NCBI RefSeq assembly: GCF_004355185.1
Contig: NZ_CP037922.1
Span: 1,302,001-1,366,000, forward strand
From: Hymenobacter radiodurans
GTDB lineage: Bacteria; Bacteroidota; Bacteroidia; Cytophagales; Hymenobacteraceae
Reading direction: 5' to 3'
DNA length: 64,000 nucleotides
Each line of letters begins with the position of its first letter. The stretch's first letter is position 1. Below, piece after piece: positions 9,117 through 17,913 of the stretch. Both the position numbers and the translations under genes were made by a program. The notes below the pieces were generated by a model. That model did not search any database. It was not told the DNA's origin and saw nothing but the letters and a program-made list of their open reading frames with translations.

Positions 9117-9782
9117 ATGAATCCTGCTGCTCCATCCAATCACACCTTACTCTACGACAAGCGCCATGCGCTCCGCCAGCGGGCAAAGGGCCTTTCTCAC
9201 CTGATGCCCGCGTTTGTGCTCCTGACCGGCATTTTGGCTGTAATAGGTGGCAAGGAGCCATTGACTACCATGGTCATCATTGAGCTGGTTGTAGGGGCCG
9301 CCTACATTATTCTGCTTGTGCAGGAACTGCGCCACCTGAGCCGGGGGCATCTGCATCCTGGCAAAGTGGCGTGGCTGGAAATTGCGGCTGGTGGCGTGCT
9401 GGCTCTGGAAGGGTACCACATCATGCACCGCCATCAGGTGGCCGAAGCGGCGGGCGCTCCACAGCGGTTTCATGTATTGCCCTGGCTGTATTTTGCGGTG
9501 GCAGTGGTATATGTAGGACTGGCGTTTTGGCTGCCGCGCGTATTAGGGCGGCGCCATTTGTATTTGCACGAGGCCGGTTTTGGCGGGCGTCTGCACCCGC
9601 TACGTCCAGGGTTTTCCTTTGCCTGGGAGCAAGTAGCGTCGGTGGAGGCCGTGGGAGCCGCCGACGTGCTGGTGCACCTGAAGGATGGTAGTGAAAAGCA
9701 GATTTCCTTCGCCAAGATGCACGACGGTGCTGCCCACCGCGACCGGCTGCTAGCTCATGCCAAGCAGAAGTTGAGGAACTAG
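9117..9782 (+). CDS. Uncharacterised membrane protein with C-terminal cytoplasmic beta domain
   Basis: About 221 residues. Four hydrophobic segments are visible (MPAFVLLTGILAVIGG, TMVIIELVVGAAYIILLV, KVAWLEIAAGGVLALEG, VLPWLYFAVAVVYVGLAFWLP), then a polar C-terminus (residues about 160-221: HLYLHEAGFGGRLHPLRPGFSFAWEQVASVEAVGAADVLVHLKDGSEKQI) that looks like a PH-like or YcxB-type strand-rich domain. Function unknown. I chose the ATG at 9117 because the upstream in-frame stretch is intergenic-like and holds a G6C word. It is divergent from the branching enzyme gene. Confidence 0.65.
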   Translation: MNPAAPSNHTLLYDKRHALRQRAKGLSHLMPAFVLLTGILAVIGGKEPLTTMVIIELVVGAAYIILLVQELRHLSRGHLHPGKVAWLEIAAGGVLALEGYHIMHRHQVAEAAGAPQRFHVLPWLYFAVAVVYVGLAFWLPRVLGRRHLYLHEAGFGGRLHPLRPGFSFAWEQVASVEAVGAADVLVHLKDGSEKQISFAKMHDGAAHRDRLLAHAKQKLRN

Positions 9783-9942
9783 CGCCCTGTTGCAGGCCCG
9801 TAAAAAAGTGACGAAAGCCAAGGGAGTAGCCAGTATTGCGGAATAAATTGCCGGCGTTTTGTGTTCTAAAATTTGCCCCCCAGCTATGCCCAACCTATTG
9901 GTGGGCGGCTGGTTGTTGAATTTTCGTATCTATTTCGCTTTC

Positions 9943-10344
9943 ATGGCTCGACCTAAACCTGTTCGTTACGGCTTATACCCCTGGACTCCCGATTATGGCC
10001 TGCGCTACATCCATCCGGCCAACCGCCGCACCTTCGAGTGGCTGGAGCCGATGGGTAAGCTATTTGAGAAAATTGATGAAACCGATGACTGGATTTTGAT
10101 TCGCTACGACGAGCAGCAGTTCAAAGTCAGCGGCGAATTGTTCACGGAACTGAGCGAGAAACCCGTATTCAGCTTCGGAGACTTGGTAGAAGAAGTTAAT
10201 CCTGAGCCTGGCCGCGAACCGCACCGTGGCCTCATCTCCGACGTGTACTGGGACGAAAGCCGCGACCGGCCACGGTTTCAAATTGTAGAGAAAAAGCGCA
10301 AGATAAAGCGCGTGTTTGAGCCCGAAGAGTTGCGTAGCGTGTAG
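9943..10344 (+). CDS. Small conserved hypothetical protein
   Basis: A 133-residue soluble protein (MARPKPVRYGLYPWTPDYGLRYIHPANRRTFEWLEPMGKLFEKIDETDDWILIRY...). It has aromatic residues near the start (YGLYPW, GLRYIHP), charged middle segments and a basic end (EKKRKIKRVFEPEEL). No signal peptide or membrane segment. I do not recognise a characterised family; the pattern resembles small uncharacterised Bacteroidota proteins. The ATG at 9943 is preferred over in-frame 9885 because the extra residues look like translated leader, and the G6C word (9876-9881) sits just before 9885. A hairpin terminator follows. Confidence 0.6.
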   Translation: MARPKPVRYGLYPWTPDYGLRYIHPANRRTFEWLEPMGKLFEKIDETDDWILIRYDEQQFKVSGELFTELSEKPVFSFGDLVEEVNPEPGREPHRGLISDVYWDESRDRPRFQIVEKKRKIKRVFEPEELRSV

Positions 10345-10369
10345 TGGCAATAGTAGTTATTTCACGAAA

Positions 10370-10404
10370 AAAGTCCCCCAGATACCTTTCTGGGGGCTTT
10401 TTTT
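10370..10404. terminator. Bidirectional terminator
   Basis: The stem AAAAAAGTCCCCCAG/CTGGGGGCTTTTTTT (10370-10404) has a 10-nt loop; A-run on the left and T-run on the right let it work in both directions, between the convergent small hypothetical gene and the YfcC-type carrier. Confidence 0.85.
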
Positions 10405-10410
10405 GATGGA

Positions 10411-11757
10411 TTATTGTAAACCGACTGTAATACCGACTACTACCGCCAGCGCGCCCAAGACTAGCAGCCCCAGATAGAGCGGCAGCACAAACTTCCACCA
10501 CGCGTCAAACCGCACGCCGCAGGCCGCTACAATGGCCATCAGGGCGCCGTTGGTGGGCGTAATCAGTTCGCAGAGGCCAGCGCCGTATTGGTACGCCAGC
10601 ACCGTCACCTGGCGCGACAACCCCAGCAAATCGGAGAGGGGCGTGAGAATAGGCATCGTGAGCACCGCCTGGCCGCTTACGCTAGGCACAGGCAAGTGCA
10701 GCGCCGTATGCACCGCCATCATGCCTAAGGCCGACAGCGTAACCGGTAGCCCAGCCAGTGGCGCCGACATAGCCTGCACAATGGTATCCACGATTTGGCC
10801 TTGTTCCAATACCACGAAAATGGCACGGGCAAAACCAATCAGCAAAGCCGAAAAAGCTAGGTCGCGGAAGCCGGCAATAAAGCTTTCAGCCGTGCCCGTC
10901 AGGCCCAATCCACCCACTAAGCCAGCGACTACGCCCAGCACGAAAAACAACGCGCCCATCTGCTCAAACTCCCACCCCAGATGTAGTACGCCGTACGTAA
11001 ATGCGGCAAACGTGAGCAGGAGCAATAGCAGCACCAGCCCATGACGGCCTGCGCCGCCCGCCGTTTGCGTTTCGGGTTCTGCTAGCTCAGGTGCTACCCG
11101 ATTGCGGGCAGCGTAGCGCATGGTTCCGCCAATCCAAAGAGCCAAGGCAGCGGCCAAAAAAATCAGCCGAAAGCCCGCTCCGGAAAGCAGCGGCAATTGC
11201 GCCAGTTTTTGAGCAATGCCTACCTGAAATGGATTGATTGGGCTAAAGGCTGCTCCTACTGCGGCCGCGCCTAAGCTCACTGCTGCGGCCGTCAGGACAG
11301 GATAGCCCAAACGACGCATAAGTACCAGCAATACGGGCACCAGCGGAATGATTTCCTCCTGCATATTCTCCAGTGCGCCCATCGTGGCGAAAAGCAGGGA
11401 AATAAGCGGAATAACGAGCGCCTCACGCCCTCGAAAGCGCGTCAAAAGCCAGTCGACGCCGCGCCGCAACGCGCCCGTTTGGTCTACCACGGTAAAAGCT
11501 CCACCCGTCAGGAAAACGAAGAAGATAACGCTGGCTGCTTCCTGCAAACCGCGCGGAATACTAACCACCGCCTCCAGCGGACTGACCGGCGAAGGCGCTA
11601 CCCGGTGATAGGAGCCCGGAATTACTACTTCACGGCCGGTGGCGGCATCGGCGCGGCGCTCAAATACGCCAGCGGGTAGCACGTAGCTCAGCACGGTGGC
11701 CAGCACAATAAACCCAACCAGAAGAACTAGCGGGTGCGGAAAGCGAAAGGTGTTCAT
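10411..11757 (-). CDS. YfcC-type C4-dicarboxylate / fatty-acid carrier family membrane protein
   Basis: A roughly 448-residue inner-membrane protein with some 12 hydrophobic helices, related to the DcuC/YfcC (AbgT-IT superfamily) carriers. Visible signatures include MGALENMQEEIIPLVPVLLVL, GAAAVGAAFSPINPFQVGIAQKL (the conserved SPINPF-type loop) and the C-terminal YQYGAGLCELITPTNGALMAI (the second conserved polar hairpin). Substrate cannot be read from sequence; relatives handle dicarboxylates, peptides or short-chain acids. I chose ATG 11757 (MNTFRFPHPL) over 11790 because this matches a normal short cytoplasmic N-terminus. It ends 7 bp after a terminator shared with the opposite gene. Probably monocistronic. 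Confidence 0.85.
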   Translation of the reverse strand: MNTFRFPHPLVLLVGFIVLATVLSYVLPAGVFERRADAATGREVVIPGSYHRVAPSPVSPLEAVVSIPRGLQEAASVIFFVFLTGGAFTVVDQTGALRRGVDWLLTRFRGREALVIPLISLLFATMGALENMQEEIIPLVPVLLVLMRRLGYPVLTAAAVSLGAAAVGAAFSPINPFQVGIAQKLAQLPLLSGAGFRLIFLAAALALWIGGTMRYAARNRVAPELAEPETQTAGGAGRHGLVLLLLLLTFAAFTYGVLHLGWEFEQMGALFFVLGVVAGLVGGLGLTGTAESFIAGFRDLAFSALLIGFARAIFVVLEQGQIVDTIVQAMSAPLAGLPVTLSALGMMAVHTALHLPVPSVSGQAVLTMPILTPLSDLLGLSRQVTVLAYQYGAGLCELITPTNGALMAIVAACGVRFDAWWKFVLPLYLGLLVLGALAVVVGITVGLQ

Positions 11758-11906
11758 GAAGTGGAATAAGGAATGCTGAACAGTCAGCAAACATCCACGA
11801 AAAAACGCACTCTCTGCTCTCTTGCTCAGAAACTAAGTTGATCTGCGGCTAATTAATGGGCTGCTGACCATGCCGGCGCTATTCAGCGCTTGGCTGTAGC
11901 TCCCGA

Positions 11907-12182
11907 TCAGGCGGAGATGCTGGCGTAGTGGTCATCAATAGCTTTATCCATCGATTCGCGAAAAGTCACCAGTAGCTTATTGCGCTCGGTATCGGGCATA
12001 CTTTGCAATGCCTGCTCAAACGTAGTACGGTACACATGCACCATAAACTCCGCGCCATGACTAGCCAGAAAGCCGTCGTGAATGCTTTTGAACACTACCT
12101 TCTCAGCGGAGGAAATAGAAAGTGAAAGGGATAGCCACTCCTTCGCGTTATTGGCTAAGCTGAGGCGTAAGTCTTCGTTCAT
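11907..12182 (-). CDS. Small hypothetical helical protein
   Basis: A 91-residue soluble protein (MNEDLRLSLANNAKEWLSLSLSISSAEKVVFKSIHDGFLASHGAEFMVHVYRTTFEQAL...). Composition and periodicity suggest alpha helices; no signal peptide. I do not recognise a family. It lies on the minus strand between the carrier (149 bp away) and another small gene, 83 bp downstream of the latter. Confidence 0.5.
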   Translation of the reverse strand: MNEDLRLSLANNAKEWLSLSLSISSAEKVVFKSIHDGFLASHGAEFMVHVYRTTFEQALQSMPDTERNKLLVTFRESMDKAIDDHYASISA

Positions 12183-12265
12183 AAGCGTACTGGTAGAAGA
12201 AAAAGGTAATGATTGGAGGTTCGTGAAAAGAGTAACAATTCCGCTTACTACATGGCCCCTGACAC

Positions 12266-12541
12266 TTACAAAGAACTAGGCGCAGGAGGCTCCGCTGACC
12301 AGTTTACCTGCCGCAGCAGCACGCGAAACTCTGCTTCGGAAGCCAGACGGCCTTGAAAGCTGTAGAGCATCTGACCATCAACTACTTCCAGCAAGGTGAG
12401 CTCATCGTCCTCATAGAGCACAACGGTTTCCTGACCGCAGGCGCTGGGGCGGCTGTACCGCATTTGGCGGGGTGGCGAGCGAAATTGTACGAAGCCCAAG
12501 GCTTGCAGCAACTCTGCGGATGGTTGATAAAAAACAGACAT
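12266..12541 (-). CDS. Small hypothetical protein
   Basis: A 91-residue protein (MSVFYQPSAELLQALGFVQFRSPPRQMRYSRPSACGQETVVLYEDDELTLLEVVDGQMLYSFQGRLASEAEFRVLLRQVNW). No export signal. The centre and end (LYEDDELTLLEV...LYSFQGRLASEAEF) look like an alpha/beta module. It loosely resembles the 80-residue protein at 14543-14784 in layout (N-terminal helix, then strands, ending in a helix), though I cannot claim homology by eye. Co-directional with the gene at 11907-12182 over an 83-bp gap. Confidence 0.45.
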   Translation of the reverse strand: MSVFYQPSAELLQALGFVQFRSPPRQMRYSRPSACGQETVVLYEDDELTLLEVVDGQMLYSFQGRLASEAEFRVLLRQVNWSAEPPAPSSL

Positions 12542-12988
12542 GTGGAACGGCCCCTGATGAGAGCGCCAAGCAACTACGCCGAGCGGTAAGCTATAACGCG
12601 TAATGAGCTAAAAGACTGGCCAATAGCCCGCTGCATGGGATGAAGAGCGGGCGTCGTATTGGCAGGTTTCGGCTTTCTCGTCTGTTGCAATAATCAGAAT
12701 TGAAAGCGCGCCACCTATTCAAGCCTCCTTGTGCTTAACATATGATACACAAGGAACGGTCCAGCTTAGCCCAAGTTCAAGCAGTATCGGTTGGTAATTC
12801 CATATTTTATAGATGGTGATTCGTAAATATCTGTTTAATAAGTAGTTGTGTTAAAAATAAATAATCTCATCAGCTATATAACGCGTCATTATAAAGGCAA
12901 GGAGAAGAGGCAGAAAATACTCTTGTGCCCAGCGGCTCACAATTCGAGTCCCTTTCATATTTGCCCCCAGGAAGGTAGTCGTGGTCAC
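12542..12988. other. 447-bp gap without a convincing gene
   Basis: AT-rich around 12700-12900. It holds a short inverted repeat CCTTGTG...CACAAGG (about 12726-12753) and a five-C version of the window's iterated word (ATTTGCCCCCAGG, 12957-12970). No reading frame here resembles a protein. The stretch AATTCGAGTCCC at about 12942-12953 recalls a tRNA T-loop, but no cloverleaf can be built. Confidence 0.5.
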
Positions 12989-14312
12989 TTAGGGGCGCCC
13001 GGCAGCGGAGGTAGGCTCGGTGGGCGGCATTGCGGCAGCGGAGGTAGGCTCGGTGGGCGGCATTGCGGCAGCAGCGGCATCGAGGGGGCGGTGGGAGCCA
13101 AAGAAAAGCCGATAGAAACCCAGCAGCTTGCGTTTTTCCAGCAAAAAGAATAGCACTGTACAAAAAATGGTCGTGAAAATAATGACGGCGAAAGTGATGG
13201 TTTGAATGGTGGAGCCGCTAGGCAGACCCCGCTGGGCGGGCAGCGTAGCCAGCACGGCCGCCCCAAACCCTTGGGAATCATAATGCTCATAAAAGACATA
13301 TCGAACAGCGGGGCTTTGGTGTCGGCAGAAGCCAGCACAACCGGAATGCGCACCAGAAAAAGTAGAACGGTAATAGCAGCTCCCAGCCCTATGAGGTAGG
13401 CATTGTTGAGTACAATGGACATGCCTACATACACGAAGAAAAACGTGCGCAGCAGAAACACCATTTCGGAGAAAAAGTCTTTCTCCACGGAAGTAAGCTC
13501 GATGTGGTGAGTAGGCAGAAATGAGGAAAGCAGGCGCGGGCGCAGCAGCGTCACGTTGCCCAGCGTGATACTGAAAAACAGCACCGCAATCGGGCCGCTG
13601 AAATTCAGCAGTTCTACCAGCCCGTACACAATGAAGACAAAGGCTGGCGTGGAAAAGCGGGTTTTGAGCAATGTGGGTACTTTCGTCAGCAGTATTGACC
13701 ACAGGTAGCCCGTGCCGACGCCCGCCACCACCGCCAGCACCAGTGAGGTGAAGATGTGCCCAAACATGGAGCCCAGACTAAACGAGGCGCCCGTGTAGAG
13801 GCTGATCAGAGAGATGGGAATGGCCAGGGTGTACACGTCGCTGAAGGCCGATTCCATGACTAGGGTGGTGGAGGTTTGCTCCTGTATATCCACCTTACGA
13901 GCCAAAGTGGTAACTACTGCGGAGGACGTGCCCCCAGAATAGTGCCCAGAATAACGGAGCTAAGGAAATCGAGGTCGGCGAACATCTGGGCCATGGCCGC
14001 CACCAGCATGGTGGTCACAATGAAGTTGAGCGTAGTGAGGGCAGCAGTGCCCCGCAGCGCCAGTTTCAGCTGCTCAAAACGTACCTCCAGACCACTTTCA
14101 AACAGAATAAATACCAGCACAATGTTGGTAAAAACTCGGCCCGCCTGCCCAAACGAAGCCGGATCGATGAGGTGAAATACGGGGCCCAGCAGTATTCCCA
14201 CCAGCAGTAAGCCCACTACATCGGGAATACGGGTCCGGTCGAACATCTCGGCCAGATAATGGCCAAAGAAGATCAGGAAACCGATAAAAATAATGAGGAC
14301 GGGAGTTATCAT
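12989..14312 (-). CDS. Cation/proton antiporter (CPA2 type), two frameshifts in this sequence
   Basis: Monovalent cation/H+ exchanger of the inner membrane. N-terminal helices start MITPVLIIFIGFLIFFGHYLAEMF and hold IPDVVGLLLVGILLGP; the middle carries the family's GGTSSAVVTTLARK-type loop, and the C-terminal half reads MIPKGLGAAVLATLPAQRGLPSG. Two breaks interrupt this. One is at C5 13931-13935 (one more base gives LGGTSSAVV), the other at C4 13261-13264 (one more base gives KGLGAAVLATLP). With both repaired the frame runs 441 residues to the TAA at 12989, the usual length. The tail has a tandem 11-residue repeat. Whether it moves Na+ or K+ cannot be decided. Confidence 0.83.
13001..13066 (-). 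repeat. 33-bp tandem repeat in the antiporter C-terminus
   Basis: Two exact adjacent copies of a 33-bp unit (13001-13033, 13034-13066) followed by a partial third. In frame they encode AAMPPTEPTSA twice near the end of the antiporter, a Pro/Thr/Ala-rich tail. Exact nucleotide identity suggests a recent duplication. Confidence 0.9.
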
Positions 14313-14542
14313 ACTGAAGTTAGTTACCCCCAAATCCGGGTCAGGTTCCCCAGAAACGGCCCGGGCGCAGTAGCCGGTCGGTGTGGGCAGTACGTGCGAA
14401 GCAGGACGCGTAGTTGTCTGCGGCAACGTACTAATTTTGGGAGCTGGGGGGCAAATTCAGCGCTGCATCGCTGGAAGCAGCCCGCCAGCGTATCCCCTTG
14501 GAACCCGCCTGGCGGCATCGCCCGTTGTGGAATTATACCTTT

Positions 14543-14784
14543 ATGCAACTCACCGCCTTCAAACAGCTACCTATGGGCCATCAGGCCGTCCTGCTACGGC
14601 AAGGGGGCATTTTCTGGCTGAACGCCAGCAAGATAGCTTCAGCCTGCAACTCTATGCGTTTGGTGATTTTTACGCCGAGGTGTGGCGCGTGCAGGGTGAG
14701 GAGCGTATTCTGTTCATCCATTTGTTTCAGCACCCGGCAGGGCTGGCCGCTTACCTGGAGAAAATTCGATTGCCCGAGGTATAA
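14543..14784 (+). CDS. Small hypothetical protein, one frameshift in this sequence
   Basis: With one G added to the G5 run at 14603-14607 the frame gives an 80-residue protein: MQLTAFKQLPMGHQAVLLRQGGHFLAERQQDSFSLQLYAFGDFYAEVWRVQGEERILFIHLFQHPAGLAAYLEKIRLPEV (shown in parts: starts MQLTAFKQLPMGHQAV, ends LAAYLEKIRLPEV). Without repair the frame ends early and the coding pattern jumps frame. The sequence has balanced strands and aromatic residues as in real small proteins. Function unknown. It lies between the antiporter, which is divergent, and a long hairpin. Confidence 0.5.
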
Positions 14785-14793
14785 AAAAGCCCC

Positions 14794-14856
14794 CCACGAC
14801 TTACAAACAAAAAAAGCGCAGCCCATGGCTGCGCTTTTTTTGTTTGTAAGTCGTGG
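14794..14856. terminator. 63-bp perfect inverted repeat, bidirectional terminator
   Basis: Arms of 30 bp (14794-14823 and 14827-14856) with a 3-base loop pair perfectly, from CCACGACTTACAAAC through seven A and GCGCAGCC. Between convergent genes (small hypothetical and subtilase); the stem itself carries A7/T7 runs that allow termination both ways. The C6 word of the window touches its left edge (14790-14795). Confidence 0.85.
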
Positions 14857-14861
14857 CCGAG

Positions 14862-16988
14862 CTATTGGATCACCAGCTTCTGCGAAGATGAACGGCCGGC
14901 CACCTCAAACTTGGTGATGTACATGCCCTTGGGCAGCGAGCCCAGGTTCTGGGTCAGCGACAGGCGCTGCGTGCCTTTGGTGCGGAATACCTCGCGCCCG
15001 CTCAAATCAGATACCACCACGCTGATGGGCTGATTATCCGCGGCTACTACGTTGAAAGTAACCTCGCCTGTGGAAGGGTTGGGGTACACGCTGGCTTCGG
15101 TACCGATAGGTAGGCTGCCGCTGCCTTTGATGGAAGAAGCTGCTACTGCCGTCAGCGATTCGCTTCTCACGCGATTCTTCAGTTCTTCGAAGATTACATC
15201 GGCCTGTACGAAACCATAGCCGGTTTTGAAATCAAAGCCCGTATCGAAAACGCCAGGAGTCAGCGGGTTGTCCATATCAAGCGCGGAGGAAATCAGGCGC
15301 TTCCGGATTTGGGTGGGGGGCAAATTGCCAACCACGCCGCCCAGCATGAGTGCGCCTACTGCCGCTACGTGCGGAGCCGCCGCTGACGTGCCGAAGAAGT
15401 TAGGGAAAGCATCCGCGTCAATGGGGCTATCGCCGCCCACTGGGAAGAAAGTAGTATTGGCGCCATCGGGGCCGGTTACTTCGGGCTTCTGATATATCTG
15501 AGGCTTTTTCAACTCTACGCCATCCTCAAAATAAATCGGCGTGCCACCCAAAGATGAAAAGCCATTGATGATCGGACGGGGCGTATTGGGGTTAAACTGG
15601 GGCGTATTGAAATAGGCCGAAGCGCCCACGGCAATAACCTTCTCCGCGTTGGCATGGCCAGCAATAGTAGAACTGCGCGTGTCGTACTCCACGGCTAGGG
15701 GCGTGCTGCCATAGTTTATATACTTCAGCAGCTTAGGATCGGGGCCCGCAAATTTGGTGATAACAAGCTCCAGCGTAATTGGAGTAGCAAAGGGGCTGCT
15801 TACTCCCAGAATCTCCACCGGGTCGCCATTGGCGATATTATCGGCGGCAGAAAGCGCAACGAGGCTACCGTTAAAGAACAGATACATATCCATGTCGGTC
15901 TTGGCACCGATTACGCCATTAGCCGAGAAAAACGGATCAGTCCATTGTAAGGAAATAGTCAGGCTGCCACGAGCCGGTATGGTGATGCTCTGGCGCACGT
16001 CGCCGGGGGCGAAGGCGTGGGCCGTACCATCAAGGCCCGGTACTACGATGCCCGAATTGGCGTAGGGAGCCTGGTAGGATTGCTGGCCCTGGTTGCCCGC
16101 CGAGGAGAAATACGAAGAGCCCCGATCTACTACTTCCTCGGCGGCCTGCGCGATGATGCCATCCTCGAAGAAAGGCTCCGCGAAGAAAATAACATCGTCC
16201 ACAATCATGCGGCTTCCGGCTTCCTCCAACCGAATAATGCCTTGGGCAAAGCTAGCCTGACCCAGAAAAGCCGTGTGGAAGGCAATGTCGGCGCCGGGAG
16301 CTACGTCGTGCACCAGTTCGGCCATGCCGCGGCCTTCGTCGCTGCCGCCACTGGGTAGATCTGCTAGCACCTGCACGTTGGCTGGCAAGTCGCCGCTGGC
16401 TACTCCGGCCGCGGCCCCATTCCTGTTATTGTAGCTATCGGAGAGAATACCCACTTTCACACCTGCCCCCGAAACGCCATACTGTGCCCGTACCAGGTCC
16501 GACTTTAGCGATACGTCGCCTTGGCTGGTTACGGCGCCCACGTTGCGGGCCGGTGTGTAGGCTGGGCGCACAAACCGTAGCGAGCTAACGGCTTCCAGCC
16601 CTGCCAGCTTGTCAATCGGGAACAGGCCCGAAACCATTACTCCATATGAGGCGCCGTCTTTCAGACCTTGGGCCTGCAACTCCTGCAATAGGCCACTTGC
16701 GTTGCCTTCAAGAGCGGTGGCCTCAATAACGACATAGCCGTCAAAAATCTGCACGTCAGATGTAGCCGTTAAACCTTCTACCTGACTGACAACAGGGGCG
16801 GAGCGTTGCGACTTAGCTGCCTGATTTTCGGCCACCTTCATCAGATCGGCCGAAATTTTGGATTTCTTGCTTTTGGCTGCACCTGCGCCTCTTTCCTGAC
16901 TTTTTCCCTGAGCCAGTGCTGGGGTTTCGCTAACTAATGCGAGAGCTAATGTGCCTAGCAGTAGTGGCTTCATGTAATGTTTTTTCAT
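14862..16988 (-). CDS. Secreted S8 subtilisin-like protease with T9SS sorting domain
   Basis: A 708-residue extracellular or surface serine protease. It has a signal peptide (MKKHYMKPLLLGTLALALVSETPALAQ), a charged linker, and a subtilase domain with Asp184 (KVGILSDSYN), probable His227 (GMAELVHDVAPGA), the oxyanion Asn299 (SSAGNQG) and Ser535 (FFGTSAAAPHVAAV). The C-terminal 75 residues form a type A T9SS sorting domain (SVYPNPSTGEVTFNV, DLSGREVF, GMYITKF), so export by the type IX system is expected. The His context lacks the usual HGT, typical of a divergent subtilase group. Its leader is a 470-bp AT-rich intergenic region. Substrate unknown. Confidence 0.93.
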   Translation of the reverse strand: MKKHYMKPLLLGTLALALVSETPALAQGKSQERGAGAAKSKKSKISADLMKVAENQAAKSQRSAPVVSQVEGLTATSDVQIFDGYVVIEATALEGNASGLLQELQAQGLKDGASYGVMVSGLFPIDKLAGLEAVSSLRFVRPAYTPARNVGAVTSQGDVSLKSDLVRAQYGVSGAGVKVGILSDSYNNRNGAAAGVASGDLPANVQVLADLPSGGSDEGRGMAELVHDVAPGADIAFHTAFLGQASFAQGIIRLEEAGSRMIVDDVIFFAEPFFEDGIIAQAAEEVVDRGSSYFSSAGNQGQQSYQAPYANSGIVVPGLDGTAHAFAPGDVRQSITIPARGSLTISLQWTDPFFSANGVIGAKTDMDMYLFFNGSLVALSAADNIANGDPVEILGVSSPFATPITLELVITKFAGPDPKLLKYINYGSTPLAVEYDTRSSTIAGHANAEKVIAVGASAYFNTPQFNPNTPRPIINGFSSLGGTPIYFEDGVELKKPQIYQKPEVTGPDGANTTFFPVGGDSPIDADAFPNFFGTSAAAPHVAAVGALMLGGVVGNLPPTQIRKRLISSALDMDNPLTPGVFDTGFDFKTGYGFVQADVIFEELKNRVRSESLTAVAASSIKGSGSLPIGTEASVYPNPSTGEVTFNVVAADNQPISVVVSDLSGREVFRTKGTQRLSLTQNLGSLPKGMYITKFEVAGRSSSQKLVIQ

Positions 16989-17227
16989 GCAAAAACAGTT
17001 AAGTGAGGGTGGAATGGATTAGGAGAAAAGCAATGTCTTAAGGTAGAGCTTATATAATTATTAAAGTGAAAAAATGTTATATACCATTGTTCAGTTCATG
17101 TAAAGTTTTTGCACAAATAGAGTGAGGCTCAACCTCAACTATTAGTTATTGACCACAGAAGCCAGTTTATCACCGTATGAGTGGCAGATCGAATAGTAGA
17201 ATTTCTGCCATTATTTTATTGCTGCTC

Positions 17228-17271
17228 GTCTGGGGGTTAAGCCTTGATGGCTCCTGAAAAGCCCCCCAGAC
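17228..17271. repeat. GC-rich hairpin with unequal G5/C6 arms
   Basis: GTCTGGGGG (17228-17236) pairs with CCCCCAGAC (17263-17271) within an arm that actually has six C (17262-17267). One more G on the left would make the arms perfectly equal, paralleling the G5/G6 shortfalls found in coding sequence. Confidence 0.5.
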
Positions 17272-17354
17272 ACACTCTTATCTGCCGTACTTGTTGGCCA
17301 TGCCGCAGCAAGGGGGATGGGCCCAAACTCCTGTACGGCGGGCCTGTGGCTCAA

Positions 17355-17362
17355 TAACTTTG
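17355..17362 (+). promoter_or_regulatory. Candidate -7 box (TAACTTTG) for the EamA gene
   Basis: TAACTTTG fits the Bacteroidota -7 consensus TANNTTTG exactly and runs straight into the C6 word (TTTGCCCCCC). The -33 element is poor (CTG at 17331-17333, 21 bp upstream, instead of TTG). It lies 97 bp before the start codon. Confidence 0.35.
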
Positions 17363-17458
17363 CCCCCCGCCCGCCGTACTGTGGAGTGCCCGGTAAGCCG
17401 ACGCGGCTAGGTAGCTGGAAAGGGGTGAGTGCCGGGGTAGTTGATGTAGCCGAAGCGT

Positions 17459-17890
17459 ATGTGGATTGTCTTTTCGTTGTTAGCAGCCGTGTCGGCGGCT
17501 GTGGTAGTCACCCTTTCCAAGGCCGGCATTAAAAACGTCGATTCTAGCCTCGCCTTTGCCATTCAGTCAGTGTTGATTCTGGTTGTGGCCTGGAGCGTGG
17601 TTGCGTATCAGGGCAATCTGCCCGATGTATCGCGCATCGACCGGCGCAGCCTGACGTTTCTGGTTATTGCCGGCGTCGTGACGTGCGTGTCGTCGCTGCT
17701 GTCGTTTCAGGCCCTCAAGCTTGGTGAGGCCTCGCGTGCTTCGCCTTTGGATAAAATATCGCTGGTATTCTCGATAATTCTGGCCGTCGTTTTCCTGAAA
17801 GAAAAGATCAACTGGCAGGTAATTGTGGGCGCACTGCTGATGGCCGCGGGCGCGCTCTTTATCGCCTTGGCTAAACCTTCGTCAAACTAA
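17459..17890 (+). CDS. Single-domain EamA/DMT-type membrane protein
   Basis: A 143-residue inner-membrane protein with about five hydrophobic helices, matching one EamA (drug/metabolite transporter) domain: start MWIVFSLLAAVSAAVVVTLSKAGIKNVDS, middle LVIAGVVTCVSSLLSFQALKLGEASRASPLDK and end VFLKEKINWQVIVGALLMAAGALFIAL. Two-domain DMT proteins are about 300 residues; single-domain ones work as dimers. Substrate unknown. Starts at the first Met of a long hydrophobic N-terminus. It converges on the ElaA gene, 23 bp from its end. Confidence 0.85.
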   Translation: MWIVFSLLAAVSAAVVVTLSKAGIKNVDSSLAFAIQSVLILVVAWSVVAYQGNLPDVSRIDRRSLTFLVIAGVVTCVSSLLSFQALKLGEASRASPLDKISLVFSIILAVVFLKEKINWQVIVGALLMAAGALFIALAKPSSN

Positions 17891-17913
17891 AATGCTCGGC
17901 TGAATCAGACCGT

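Larger units (their letters stand above)
16989..17458. other. 470-bp intergenic region between divergent genes
   Basis: Holds the divergent promoters of the subtilase (minus) and the EamA protein (plus), an AT-rich stretch at about 17040-17110, an imperfect GC-rich hairpin (17228-17271) and a copy of the iterated word TTTGCCCCCC (17360-17368). I see no credible gene. Confidence 0.6.

Noticed and set aside
12930..12960. TTCGAGTCCC resembling a tRNA T-loop
   Set aside because: No acceptor, D or anticodon stem can be built around it on either strand.
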